Shown: positions 37,038-46,358, counted from the first letter of the stretch. The stretch: DNA of 64,000 nucleotides from JACCZX01 sp963807155 (GCA_963807155.1 CAWEAZ010000022.1:10426-74425); one strand, 5' to 3'. The notes: a model not told the origin generated them from the letters alone. Made by a program: numbers and translations.

Positions 37038-38720
37038 CTATTCGTCGATCACCCGCTTCTTGCGCCAGACGTCGATCAACGCCATGAATTTGTCGCGCGC
37101 CGAAACGTCTTCATCCGACAGCACATCCAGGAAGTCCGACAGGCGACGCGATTTGACGATCGTATAGAAGGTCAGAAACGCAGTCGGCACAAAGATGATC
37201 ACGAAAAAGATGACTTTCTCGAACAGCGGAATCTCGGTCAGGTCGATCAGGTTCATGCCGATAAATCCGGTCGTTATCGTGCCGATCAGTCCAAACGTCG
37301 TCACTACCGTCAATCGCAGCACGGTGTTCGTGTGACGGCGTACGTGTCGGTCTCCAGGTACTGATCCATGCTGTAGATGCGTTCTTTGACTTCGTCGTAC
37401 AACGCGTCGAGCTTCAGATGATTGACGGTGAGCTCGAACAGCGACCGCGACTGCGATTGTTCCGACACTTCATGAAACCAGTAGCGGTGCGTGAAGCGCA
37501 GAAAGATCTCGAAGTTCTGTCGCACGCTGCGCTTGAAGCGCCTGACCGAATCGGCGGTGCCGAGATCGAGCCGTTTCAGCGCCTCCGCCAGCCGATCGGC
37601 AAACATCAACAGCGCCGCTCGCTGAAAATGTGCGATCAAAAACAGCAAGAAATGCTGATGCCTAAATTGCCCGAGCACGCCGCTTTCGTTGTCCAGAAAA
37701 TATTTTGACTGCGCATCGCCGACCACGATCAGGCTGCGTCCGCTGGCCAGATAGCGCGTGTTCGGTGACGGTCCGACATCGCACCAGAAGCGGTCGTCGC
37801 AATATCGCTGTTCAAAGTCTGCGACATGGCTCTCCGAGTACGGCAACGCGTTTTCGCCGCTGCACCGGTGCCCAGCCCGAGCCGGATGAAATCGTTACGC
37901 GACATCTTGCGCGGCTCATCGACCGCGAGCAAGCCCATCACCGGCATCCGGTAGTACTCGATTTGCCGATAGCGAATCGCATTCGGATCTCGACATGATC
38001 GAGCACCAGCGGCTTCAGCAGGAACGCCCAGTGCGAGCTGATACGCGGTGCGCGATGCTTTGACAACAAACGACAGAAACTTGTCGCGATCGCCCGAATC
38101 CGACTGCGCCAGCACGGTGCCGTCCGCTCGCAAGCCACTGCAACGATGTGCAGGCAATGCAGGCCGTCGCCATGCTCGTCCCAGCCGGCCGGATAGGCGC
38201 GCCCGAATCGATACAGCAATTCCTGCGTTTGCGGCAGCGTCAGATCGTCGCCGTAGACCTCGACATTCAGCAACACGACGTCGATGTCGTAGAAGAAGTA
38301 CAGGTCGATATGCGCGATCGACAGCACGATCGGTTCCGCGCCCGCGCGCGGGATCACGCGCACTGACGCGATGTCATGACGCCGATAGACGCGCATCGGC
38401 GAGCTGCCGGGCTCCTCGTCCTTGTTGCCGCTCTCCTTCTTCAGGCGGCTCTCGCCGTAAATAAATCGCTGCACATAAGGCAGGAACGTGACGAACTCGC
38501 TGTAGTGACGAAGTTGGAACTGTTTGCCGTCAGGAGTGAACTCGTCGAGCAACTCGCGCCAGGGGTTGTCGGCGGTCTCCTGATCGAGCAGCTCCCAGTG
38601 CTCCTGAATCTGCGTGCCGGGCCGGATCGGCATCAACTGCAGCGGCCACAGCAGGATCTGCCTGAAGTGGCGTACCACTGTCGTCGAATTCGTCGATTGC
38701 TCGGACACGATTGCCTCCAC
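37038..38720 (-). CDS. CorA-like transporter with long N-terminal domain, multiple frame breaks
   Basis: Reconstructed protein of about 560 residues spread over several frames. The C-terminus has two helices with the CorA signature in TTGFIGMNLIDL and ends DVWRKKRVIDE. Upstream are FLRFTHRYWFHEVSEQSQ and a coiled-coil region, and an N-terminal cytosolic domain from QLMPIRPGTQIQEHWELL through LYFFYDIDVVLLNVEVYG. Breaks lie near 38130, 37990, 37850 and 37330, possibly more. CorA-family proteins move Mg2+, Co2+ or Zn2+; the unusually long N-terminal domain suggests a distinct subfamily. Confidence 0.75.
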
Positions 38721-38789
38721 CCAGCGCGGGCGGAGTGTAGTTCGCGGCAGTGAAGGCGCGCATGTTTCGCCCTACACTTTCGGCGGTCG

Positions 38790-39356
38790 ATGACTGATTC
38801 CGCGCACCTGCAAAAGGACCTGGCTCGAGTCGCCCTGGGCGATCGCGCCGCGTTCGCACGCGTTTATCAGGCCACCAGTGCGCATCTGTTTGGCGTCGCG
38901 CTTCGTATATTGAAGCGGCGCGATGTGGCCGAGGATGTTTTGCAGGAGGCATTTGTGAGTGTCTGGCATCACGCCGGCAGCTATCAGGCCGCGAGCGGCC
39001 AGCCGATGACGTGGATGATTTCGATCGTTCGCAACAAGGCGCTCGACGTCGTGCGCAGCGCGGCGGTGCGGCATGAAACCGAGATGCCGTTAACCGCTGA
39101 AGGCGACGAGATCGACATCCAGGACGAGCGGCCGAGCCCTCTGCAACTGCTGACGCAGGCGACCGACGCGCTGGCGATTCGCGGCTGCATGGAAGCGCTC
39201 GACGCGTCGCATCGGCAATGCCTTGCGCTGGCGTACTACCAGGGCATGTCGCACTCCGAAGTGGCGGCGCATATGCGCGCTCCATTCGGCAGCGTCAAGG
39301 CATGGGTGCGGCGCGGGCTGGAACGATTGAAGAAGTGCATGGAGAACGGTCGGTGA
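38790..39356 (+). CDS. ECF-type RNA polymerase sigma factor
   Basis: 188-residue sigma factor. Region 2 reads ALRILKRRDVAEDVLQEAFVSVW and TWMISIVRNKALDVVRS; region 4 reads LALAYYQGMSHSEVAAHM followed by GSVKAWVRRGLERLKKC. It is followed, with a GTGA overlap, by its anti-sigma factor; this SigK/RpoE-like pair with RskA-type partner commonly controls secreted or oxidative-stress proteins. The secreted COG4315 gene downstream may belong to its regulon (inference). Confidence 0.93.
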   Translation: MTDSAHLQKDLARVALGDRAAFARVYQATSAHLFGVALRILKRRDVAEDVLQEAFVSVWHHAGSYQAASGQPMTWMISIVRNKALDVVRSAAVRHETEMPLTAEGDEIDIQDERPSPLQLLTQATDALAIRGCMEALDASHRQCLALAYYQGMSHSEVAAHMRAPFGSVKAWVRRGLERLKKCMENGR

Positions 39357-40102
39357 ACTACAACCGCGCCGATCTGCTCGATCGCCTGGCGTCCGAGTAC
39401 GTGCTGGGCACGCTGCACGGTGCGGCGCGGCGTCGCTTTGACAAGTTGCTGACCGAGTCTCCTGCTGCGCGCGCGGCTGTGCAAGCCTGGGAGCAGCGGT
39501 TGGCAGCGCTGGCAGAGTCGGTACCGCCGGTCGACGCCGCCTGCGCGAGTATGGGCAGCCACCGAGGCGCGAATTGCATCAACAGCGGCATCGGCCGCTC
39601 TGCGACGCGGATCGCACCGTCGTGGTGGTCGAGTCTATGGAAGCCAGCGCTCGGCTTTGCATTCGGCGCCGCGTTGACATTCGCGCTGGTGCAACTGATG
39701 CCCGGTGCTTTCGTTTCGCTCGACGACCTCGCGCAACGCGAGCAGGCGCTGCCGCAAAGCTACGTCGGTCTGTTGCTTGACCGCGAAGGCATGCCCACGT
39801 TGTTGATCAGCTCGACCCGCCATGGCACGCGCGTCACCGTCAAGTCGCTGCGTCCGGTGGCGGTTCCAGCCGGCAAGGTTGCGCAGGTGTGGGCGCTGCC
39901 AAAAGAGGGTGCTCCATTTCCGATCGGAGTTGCCGTCCCGACCAAGCCGCCTGGCAGCACTTCATTTGAGATGAGCGCAACGTCGGAGAAGCTGCTGTCC
40001 AACGTGACGCGGCTTGCGGTGTCGTTCGAAGATGCGCCGGCGCGCGCGGGTGCTACACCCAGCGAATTCGTGCTGATCGGCCCCTGCGTCAAGCTCTGGT
40101 AA
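39353..40102 (+). CDS. RskA-type anti-sigma factor
   Basis: 249-residue single-pass membrane protein starting at GTG 39353, which overlaps the sigma stop. The N-terminal zinc-less anti-sigma part is LLDRLASEYVLGTLHGAARRR; the helix is ALGFAFGAALTFALVQLM; the periplasmic RskA domain ends EFVLIGPCVKLW. Between about 39536 and 39600 the +1 frame encodes TPPARVWAATEARIAST, matching the usual PPxxVWxxIE motif better than the annotated frame, so two compensating indels probably flank this stretch. Confidence 0.88.
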   Translation: MNYNRADLLDRLASEYVLGTLHGAARRRFDKLLTESPAARAAVQAWEQRLAALAESVPPVDAACASMGSHRGANCINSGIGRSATRIAPSWWSSLWKPALGFAFGAALTFALVQLMPGAFVSLDDLAQREQALPQSYVGLLLDREGMPTLLISSTRHGTRVTVKSLRPVAVPAGKVAQVWALPKEGAPFPIGVAVPTKPPGSTSFEMSATSEKLLSNVTRLAVSFEDAPARAGATPSEFVLIGPCVKLW

Positions 40103-40192
40103 AAATTCTGCGCGAGCTGCATCCGGTTTGCGATCCGCTGCGTATGTCTGCCAGGTGCTCGATGAGCGCCACCAACAACGCAGAGGAAATCG

Positions 40193-40609
40193 ATGAAACA
40201 CACAATGATGTTTGCCGCGATCGCCGTCGTTACGTTGGCCGTTCAAGCCAATCCCACTCAAATCTCCAACGGCGTGCTGGCCAGCAAGGAAGGCAAGACG
40301 CTGTACATGTTCGACAAGGATGCGTCAGGCAAGAGCAATTGCAATGGCGGGTGTGCCGCGGCATGGCCTCCGTTTGTGGTCGCAAACGCGGCGCTGGCCG
40401 GTGGCGACTTTTCGATCGTCAAGCGCGACGACGGCACATCGCAATGGGCGTTCAAGGGCATGCCGCTGTACTTCTTCGCGGGTGATGCCAAAGCGGGCGA
40501 CGTCAACGGCGACAACCAGGGCGGCGTATGGCACGTGCTTCGCAGCGAGTCGAAGAAGACATCGGTCGCACCGGATACCAGCTACAGCGCGGGCTACAGC
40601 TACAACTGA
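40193..40609 (+). CDS. Secreted COG4315-type repeat protein (PF03640)
   Basis: 138-residue exported protein with signal peptide MKHTMMFAAIAVVTLAVQA. The two short repeats are GKTLYMFDKDASGKSNCNGG with CAAAWPPF, and GMPLYFFAGDAKAGDVNGDN. This family of predicted lipoprotein-like secreted proteins (COG4315) has no established biochemical role. AGAGG lies upstream of ATG 40193. It follows a sigma/anti-sigma pair by 90 bp. Confidence 0.9.
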   Translation: MKHTMMFAAIAVVTLAVQANPTQISNGVLASKEGKTLYMFDKDASGKSNCNGGCAAAWPPFVVANAALAGGDFSIVKRDDGTSQWAFKGMPLYFFAGDAKAGDVNGDNQGGVWHVLRSESKKTSVAPDTSYSAGYSYN

Positions 40610-40681
40610 TGGCAATCGCGTCCGGCCTGTGAGGTCGGATGCGTCAACGCACGCCGACAGCGAACCTCGTAGGAGCTCGCC

Positions 40682-41002
40682 GTGACACAGGAACTGATCT
40701 TGCACTCGATCACTGCGATCTATGCGGTTTGCAACGTGGTGCGGCTGCTGTTCTATGTGCCGCAGATGCTTGCGGTCGTACGCGATCCGTTGGGCGCGTA
40801 TGCGATTTCGCTTTCGACATGGACGTTCTGGACATTTAGCCATGCTGTGACGACCGTGTATTGCGGCATGGTCGTCAGCGACCCGCTGCTCGCAGCAATG
40901 ATGCTCGGCAATACCCTCGGATCGTGCGCAATCGTTGCGCTCACCGCCCGCAAGCGATACCTCTATGGAAAGGGTCGCATAACGCTGATTACCGAGCGGT
41001 AA
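40682..41002 (+). CDS. Small PQ-loop/SemiSWEET-like membrane protein
   Basis: 106-residue protein with three hydrophobic helices. The first contains VVRLLFYVPQMLAVVRDP, a PQ-containing loop as in SemiSWEET and PQ-loop proteins, followed by AISLSTWTFWTFSHAVTTVYCG. SemiSWEETs are three-helix sugar transporters working as dimers; assignment here rests on the motif and size only. GTGACACAG is the region before; AGGAGC precedes the start by about eight bases (GTG 40682). Confidence 0.7.
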   Translation: MTQELILHSITAIYAVCNVVRLLFYVPQMLAVVRDPLGAYAISLSTWTFWTFSHAVTTVYCGMVVSDPLLAAMMLGNTLGSCAIVALTARKRYLYGKGRITLITER

Positions 41003-41026
41003 GATGTTTGCGGACTTTGACGAACG

Positions 41027-42022
41027 ATGCGGATCACCATGTCAGACAAATTGCGTTTCTTGTTTCAAACGGCGATCGCGATCGCCTTCGCGTCGGCAAC
41101 GAGCTTCGCAACGGCGCAACCGTATCCGTCGAAGCCGATCAGATTGATCGTGCCGCTGGCGCCCGGAAGCACCGCCGATATCGCTTCCCGCTTTACCGCG
41201 AACGAACTCAGCAAGGCACTCGGTCAGACGGTCGTCGTCGAAAATAAAACCGGCGCGGGCGGCACGATCGCAATGGCCGAGCTCGCACGCTCTGCTCCCG
41301 ATGGGTACACGATCGGCTTCGCGTCGCAAGGCACGCTCGTCTTCAATCAGGGCATCTACGCCAAGCCGGGCTACGACTCAACGAAGGACTTCGCGCCAAT
41401 CGCGCTACTCGGCGGCGTGTCGAACGTGATGATCGTTCATCCGACCAACAAGGCAAGTGCGCCAATGGACGTGGTTGCCGTCGCCAAAGCGAAGCCGGGC
41501 GAGTCGACGTTCTCGTCAGGGGGCGCCGGCACCAGTCATCACCTATCCGGCGTTCTGTTCGGGCGCGTGACCGGTACCGAACTCGTGCACGTTCCGTACA
41601 AAGGCGCTCCGCAAGGCGTGCTTGCGGTGATGGCGAACGAAGTGACGATGGGATTTTTCAACACGCCGACGGTGATCAGTCAGATCAAGGACGGCAAGGT
41701 CAAGGCGCTCGGCGTCACGAGCCTTGCGCGCTCACCACTGTTGCCGAATGTGCCAACGCTCGACGAGCAAGGCGTCAAGGGATACGAGGTCAACACCTGG
41801 TTCGGGTTCGTCGCGCCGACTGGTACTCCACCCGAGGTCGTTAATCGTCTCAATGCAGAGCTGAACAAGATTTTCACCAGCGCTGAAGCAAAAGAGCGAC
41901 TGGGCCCGCAGGGGTTCGACCTGTCGCCGCCGCTCACGCCGGCGGCTTTCGGCAAACTCATTGCCGACGATCTGACGCGATGGGTGCCGATCGTTAAGGC
42001 GTCGGGAGCGAAGGCGGACTGA
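41027..42022 (+). CDS. Bug/TctC-family receptor
   Basis: 331-residue periplasmic receptor with a signal peptide ending FATAQ before PYPSKPIRLIVPLAPGS. Family motifs: ENKTGAGGTIAMAELARSAPDG and VHVPYKGAPQGVLAVMANEV. Start is ATG 41027 or ATG 41039 (four codons later); neither has a strong ribosome site. No TctA/TctB nearby, so it is an orphan receptor that may share a permease elsewhere or act in signalling, as proposed for many Bug proteins. Confidence 0.92.
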   Translation: MRITMSDKLRFLFQTAIAIAFASATSFATAQPYPSKPIRLIVPLAPGSTADIASRFTANELSKALGQTVVVENKTGAGGTIAMAELARSAPDGYTIGFASQGTLVFNQGIYAKPGYDSTKDFAPIALLGGVSNVMIVHPTNKASAPMDVVAVAKAKPGESTFSSGGAGTSHHLSGVLFGRVTGTELVHVPYKGAPQGVLAVMANEVTMGFFNTPTVISQIKDGKVKALGVTSLARSPLLPNVPTLDEQGVKGYEVNTWFGFVAPTGTPPEVVNRLNAELNKIFTSAEAKERLGPQGFDLSPPLTPAAFGKLIADDLTRWVPIVKASGAKAD

Positions 42023-42546
42023 CGAGTTATCAGCGGATTCCTCTCGCGAGCCAAGTGAGTGCTTTCTCAGAGAGGTAAAGGTCAGCTGAGCGTCGATAGC
42101 GCAATGGTTTGATGTCCGCATTCGGCCAATTGCGGACACCACAGTTAGACACCATGGTGCTCAAGCGGACCGCGCCCTGCCATGAGGCCAACAACAATCG
42201 ATTACGTCGAAACTAACACGCTTGGGGAACTAGCGACCTGCGCGTGCTGAGGACCTTCGTGGGCTCCGGTTCTCGTCCGGTCGGACGAGACCGCCTCGTT
42301 CGATCGGAGTAGATCGCCACGAAAACCAGCCGCCCGTCCACTTTGTCATTGACGAGAGTGCGGATCTCTCAGTACAAATATCCGGAAGAAGATACAAACC
42401 ATCTTCGGAGGGGAAGGATGGACACTTGGCGACGTCAACGCCTGCCGGTTTGTATGTGAATACACGCGCCGTATCGCAAGCTCGTCGGCTTACTGCCCGG
42501 CGATCCGAAGTTTCCAGAGATGACTCGAAGTAAGCCGGGAGAAGAA
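42023..42546. other. 525-bp intergenic region at the left edge of the accessory island
   Basis: No recognisable gene. It holds an imperfect palindrome (42113-42138), an inverted repeat TACAAACC (42393-42400) / GGTTTGTA (42447-42454), and within that a 13-codon reading frame at 42418-42459 preceded directly by the strong ribosome-site-like GGAGGGGAAGG. The latter could be a leader peptide or chance. Nothing resembling a tRNA or integrase was seen. Confidence 0.5.
42113..42138. repeat. GTCCGC/GGCC imperfect palindrome, copy 1
   Basis: Arms TGTCCGCA and TGCGGACA are perfect and enclose a ten-base centre containing GGCC. Its minus-strand reading shares about 14 bases (GTCCGCAATTGGCCG) with 47889-47903. 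Related sequences occur only within or at the edges of the island in what I could see. Confidence 0.6.
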
Positions 42547-42645
42547 ATGCAACGTTGGATCGTCATTTCGGTGATCAGCATGAGCGTCGCACACTTAACC
42601 GGCTGCGCCACGATTACCACGGCGAATTCGCCACCATTTCGGTGA
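42547..42645 (+). CDS. Small predicted lipoprotein, 32 residues
   Basis: Short reading frame with a GGGAGAAGAA ribosome site. The product starts MQRWIVISVISMSVAHLTGC, a hydrophobic signal followed by lipobox LTGC with Cys20, and ends ATITTANSPPFR. The mature peptide would have only 13 residues, like entericidin-type or lysis-type small lipoproteins, but I cannot assign a family. It ends 11 bp before the DUF4034/TPR gene, suggesting co-transcription. The same frame is open further upstream to 42460, so the start could be earlier. Confidence 0.5.
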   Translation: MQRWIVISVISMSVAHLTGCATITTANSPPFR

Positions 42646-42656
42646 AGTAATCCACC

Positions 42657-43832
42657 ATGAACCATCAACGCTTTTTGTTGAGGCTGTTGAGCGCCGCGGT
42701 GTGGCTGCTTGCGCCACTAGTGATTTCGGCTCAAGAGAGGATGACTCGTGACGACGCCCAGGTCGCGCATAGCCGGCGCCTGCTGGAGGAGCGCAAGTTC
42801 AATGAACTTGAGCAAACGTTCGAGCACTACCAGCGCGAGTACGAAGCAGGGCGCCTCGATGATTGGACGCTGCTTAACAGGTACCACGCGTTCTACTCGA
42901 TCTCGCCCGAGACCGGTACATTGCTATCGGAGTGGATCGCGCAGCAACCGAAGTCGTATCACGCACGTCTAGCGCGAGGCATTCATTACCGCAAGGTCGG
43001 CGAGAATCGACGCGGAGTGAAATTTGTAGCCGACACACCACCGGAAAATCTGGAAGAGCTGCACCGCAATCTCGCCGTGGCGCGCAAGGACCTGGAAGCG
43101 TCGCTGCCGCTGACGCGTAAGCCAATCGTCAGCGTGGTGCATTTGATGAATGTCACGATGCACCGCGAGGGCGGGCGGGCCAACCGCAAATGGCTGGACG
43201 AGGCTATTCGCATTGACCCCAACAACTTCGGCGCTCGGCGCCGGTTCATGTACACGTTAGAGCCGCGCTGGGGCGGTTCGTACCCGGAGATGTGGGCGTT
43301 TCTGGAGGAGTGCCGCAAGCAGAAGCTCAAGGATAGCCATCTGCGTACCTACGAGTCGATCATTTATATCGACCAAGCCAACGCGTTCAGTCAAGGGAGA
43401 CAGGACGAACGCGCATTGCCGTTGTACAAGAAGGCACTGGACTTGTTGGAGGGCTTCGACAACAACGAGCGCAGAACGGCGTTGGAGCAGTATGCGCGCT
43501 CCGCCATTGAAGCAAAGAATTACGCCGAAGCAATCAGCGCACTGAATGACCTGGAACGCCTGCGCCCGCGTTGGGGATACATACAGACATTACGTGGCAA
43601 TGCGTACCTGGCCCAAGGCAGGAAAGATGACGCCTGGCGCGCCTACCTGCGCGGCGCTGAGCTCGACGATGCACGCTCGCTGTATATGGCCGGCTGGGTC
43701 TACTTTCACGGCACCTCGCCATCGGTACCGCGCGACGAGAAGAAGGGCTTGGCCATGCTCAAGCGAGCCGCTGACCTAGGCCTTGAGGAAGCGCAGAAAT
43801 TTGTAGAGAAGCAACCACGGGCAGGCCGGTAG
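42657..43832 (+). CDS. Secreted DUF4034/TPR-repeat protein
   Basis: 391-residue protein with signal peptide (FLLRLLSAAVWLLAPLVISAQ). The mature N-terminus (LLEERKFNELEQTFEHYQREYEAGRLDDW-type sequence, residues about 40-70) resembles DUF4034 proteins; the C-terminal part carries TPR and Sel1-like repeats (AAWRAYLRGAE-like, then DEKKGLAMLKRAADLGLEEA). Periplasmic, role unknown; TPRs suggest a scaffold. Start ATG 42657 follows the small lipoprotein by 11 bp. Confidence 0.75.
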   Translation: MNHQRFLLRLLSAAVWLLAPLVISAQERMTRDDAQVAHSRRLLEERKFNELEQTFEHYQREYEAGRLDDWTLLNRYHAFYSISPETGTLLSEWIAQQPKSYHARLARGIHYRKVGENRRGVKFVADTPPENLEELHRNLAVARKDLEASLPLTRKPIVSVVHLMNVTMHREGGRANRKWLDEAIRIDPNNFGARRRFMYTLEPRWGGSYPEMWAFLEECRKQKLKDSHLRTYESIIYIDQANAFSQGRQDERALPLYKKALDLLEGFDNNERRTALEQYARSAIEAKNYAEAISALNDLERLRPRWGYIQTLRGNAYLAQGRKDDAWRAYLRGAELDDARSLYMAGWVYFHGTSPSVPRDEKKGLAMLKRAADLGLEEAQKFVEKQPRAGR

Positions 43833-43934
43833 GTTCCTCCAATGGAGCCTTCCGAGCAAACATCATTCAACCGCGCGGTGCGCTCCCCTCACCGTCGTTG
43901 TTTGGGCGTTGACATGGACACGAAGGGAGGCGGC

Positions 43935-44387
43935 ATGCGTAGGCTCATCGTTGCTATTGCATTTGCGGTTGCTAGCACGTCCACACTTTCTGAAAAGTCT
44001 CGGATAGTTCTCTACGGAGCATGTATCTCCAGCAAAGGCACGCAATACGCGATTGATCAAGGCCGAGCGAAGAAGTTACCCACGTGGCAGTCCCCCGCGG
44101 CTTCCGAGCCACCGTTCTCGATAAAGGCGGCAGTGGCTGTCGCTGAGAATCACGTCAGTCGAGCACTCGGAAGCAATAAGCCGGCTCCAATCAGTTCGGT
44201 GCGCCTGGCACGGACGTTCGTGACAGAGCCGATTGTTTGGTATTACGTGGTCGATTTTGAAGAACCAATGGCGAGCAGTCCGCTGGTGCGACGATCAACA
44301 GCAACCGTTCTTCTGGATGGGACCATCGTTGAGCCAACAGAAGAAAAGTGCGAAATGAATTCCCGCGGATCACCTCTACCGCGATGA
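43935..44387 (+). CDS. Secreted hypothetical protein
   Basis: 150-residue product from ATG 43935, chosen for its GGGAGGCGG ribosome site and the signal peptide MRRLIVAIAFAVASTSTLS; a longer frame starts at 43842. Two Cys remain in the mature part (GACISS near the start and KCEMN near the end), perhaps a disulfide. The middle, SIKAAVAVAENHVSRALGS and IVWYYVVDFEE, could be a small alpha/beta domain (PepSY-like in appearance, not established). No confident family. Confidence 0.55.
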   Translation: MRRLIVAIAFAVASTSTLSEKSRIVLYGACISSKGTQYAIDQGRAKKLPTWQSPAASEPPFSIKAAVAVAENHVSRALGSNKPAPISSVRLARTFVTEPIVWYYVVDFEEPMASSPLVRRSTATVLLDGTIVEPTEEKCEMNSRGSPLPR

Positions 44388-44410
44388 TCGCTTTCGGCCA
44401 AAAGCCGTCC
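44387..44410. repeat. GTCCGC/GGCC-type palindrome, degenerate copy 2
   Basis: Sequence CGCTTTCGGCCAAAAGCCG flanked by ATG and TCC; same organisation as the other copies (arm, central CGGCCA, complementary arm). It directly follows the stop of the secreted protein gene at 44387. Confidence 0.5.
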
Positions 44411-44488
44411 TTCAGGATGGTTGCCCGACCTGCTGCCATTGATACATAGTCAGCGGATGAACAGCCTACCCGGGACGAACAAATAACA

Positions 44489-45790
44489 ATGTTGATCAGC
44501 CCGCCGAACTCTTCCAAAAGCGGTCACGTTCCCAACGTTGTTCCGGCGAAGGTGAGGATAGGTCTCGCAATTTGCGCCGTCTTCCTGCTCATCTACATGT
44601 GCGGCGGACTGGCCACGGGTTACACCTATCTCCCCGGCAAGCGTGGCGGGCTTCTGCTTTCGGGGATACCCACACTGTTCATCGTCGCTGCCGCATCCGC
44701 GCTCTTTCTGGCGGCCTTATTGACCATCGTCGATCACTACGACAGACGCCCCAACGAGGCCTCGTACGCCTTCACTCGGAAAACATACCGGAGGGCCGCT
44801 CTCTATCTGTTCATTGCTGCGCCTTTCGCTGAACTCGCTCATCGACTGCTGCTTGATAACGGCATTGATATTTTTCCGAATGCCCACGGGCTTGCTGAAA
44901 ACTACACGTTTTACAGCCCCAGGCTTCATGCGCTTAAGCGTTTCCTTGACCCTATCACCAGCAACGTTCTTTGGATCGGACTTCTGTCGTTCGGTACTGG
45001 CGGTGTCGGCATCTTGATTGACAAGTATTCGCACTCGGCTGGCTTCAGGCGCATCGCATCGCTTCTGATAAGCGTTTCAATGCTGGGGGTGTCCCTCTTC
45101 GCAATGGCGGGTGGCGCTCAAGACTTCCTTAACGGCGAAGTCAAGCGCGGCAGACAGTCTGCCGAGTACACCATTCAGGCGGAACTTGAGCCTGCAAAGT
45201 TCAATGCGATTCTCCTGACCCACTTTGCAATGAGCGGCATGCTGTTTACAGCAAGCGCGTTCGTTCTCGTTGGAGTCGCCACCAACCGTATAAAGACGCC
45301 GGCGCGAATGCCCAAATTAAGCGAGATCGCGCGTCGGCCGAATTTGGTGGTCACGGGCACACGTTTGCCCCATCCGCAGCGGCCCGCGCCGTACAAACCC
45401 GGCCACGCGAACCTTCTTCCGCTCCGCTATCACACCAATCCTTATGAGCGAACCTGGCATCCAAACCAGATACCCAAGCGCGAACGCAACATCAAGATCG
45501 GACTGTCATTGTTTCTGCTCGCCTACGGTGGCTTGGGCGTGACATTCGACGATCTGTTCGTACCCGGGCGGCGAACCCGCGGCACCCATTTCCATGGGCA
45601 GGAGGCTTGGCTCATGTATGGCGCCATGATCTGCGCCGCGCTCGTTCTGCTGTCTGTCGTGGTTGACCATTACGACCGCCGCAACAACGAGGGCCAGTAC
45701 AGAACATTTGCGCGCATCTTTCAGATCCTCGGCTGGACGCTCTTTGGTGCGGCGCTCATCGTGAAGCTGTTCTGGCCGGCGCGAGATTGA
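44489..45790 (+). CDS. Membrane protein with internally duplicated DHYDRRxNE module
   Basis: 433 residues, about eight hydrophobic segments, no recognised family. Two parts of the protein are similar: residues about 21-110 and 335-425. In each, an IGL...FLL helix is followed by a [YF]xPG[KR]R loop, a second helix, and then the motif DHYDRRPNE (82-90) or DHYDRRNNE (393-401), then a Tyr/Phe-rich segment and another helix. The cytosolic charged motif is a candidate functional site. Start ATG 44489 has only a weak ribosome site. It lies in a run of unrecognised plus-strand genes. Confidence 0.65.
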   Translation: MLISPPNSSKSGHVPNVVPAKVRIGLAICAVFLLIYMCGGLATGYTYLPGKRGGLLLSGIPTLFIVAAASALFLAALLTIVDHYDRRPNEASYAFTRKTYRRAALYLFIAAPFAELAHRLLLDNGIDIFPNAHGLAENYTFYSPRLHALKRFLDPITSNVLWIGLLSFGTGGVGILIDKYSHSAGFRRIASLLISVSMLGVSLFAMAGGAQDFLNGEVKRGRQSAEYTIQAELEPAKFNAILLTHFAMSGMLFTASAFVLVGVATNRIKTPARMPKLSEIARRPNLVVTGTRLPHPQRPAPYKPGHANLLPLRYHTNPYERTWHPNQIPKRERNIKIGLSLFLLAYGGLGVTFDDLFVPGRRTRGTHFHGQEAWLMYGAMICAALVLLSVVVDHYDRRNNEGQYRTFARIFQILGWTLFGAALIVKLFWPARD

Positions 45791-45980
45791 GCATTCAAGA
45801 TGGACCGCGGCCGATCGCGCCACAATGACAATAAGCGACGTTTCCGGGCTTACGGTCGTGAGGCCAATGGCATACGCCACCCGAGTCTTACGACAATTCG
45901 CAAGTTAACTACGCGAGGCCACTAGCAGTGCAGATGGAATGGCTTGCGCCCGCCTTCGTTATTGTCTGGCATAGCTTCTA

Positions 45981-46358
45981 ATGCTCGGCGTTGTGTACGT
46001 CTGGGCGCGTGGCGTTGAGCGATCAATCAGGCGCGAAATCGCGCTCGCACCCGAGCCCGATGCCAACATGCTGACGACCCTTCGCGCGGAGACCGAGTGG
46101 ATTGAGCGGTACTCGAAGCTGCCGAAGGAGGAGCAACTCCGAAGGCGAGACGAGCTGTTTCAGGCGATGCAACGAGCCCGTGCACTGCTGGAAGGACCGA
46201 TTGCGGCTGACCTGTCGAGCCGCCTCGATAGGTCAGCCACTTCAAATCCCGAACGCGTCGGGCCGATGCGCGAGACGGATCGAATCCTTCTAGAAATGAC
46301 TGAGCTTCAGGGTGCTGGCGCAAGTCCGCAAGCAATCGCCGCCTGGACCGGCGAATGA
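45981..46358 (+). CDS. Hypothetical protein, possibly with truncated N-terminal helix
   Basis: 125 residues, mainly charged helices (ETEWIERYSKLPKEEQLRRRDELF) after a short hydrophobic start LGVVYVWARGVER. A second frame from ATG 45934 reads MEWLAPAFVIVWHSF and stops just before ATG 45981; one indel near 45979 would join them into a protein with a full N-terminal membrane helix. The stop overlaps the next ATG (ATGA), so the following gene is coupled. No family recognised. Confidence 0.5.
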   Translation: MLGVVYVWARGVERSIRREIALAPEPDANMLTTLRAETEWIERYSKLPKEEQLRRRDELFQAMQRARALLEGPIAADLSSRLDRSATSNPERVGPMRETDRILLEMTELQGAGASPQAIAAWTGE

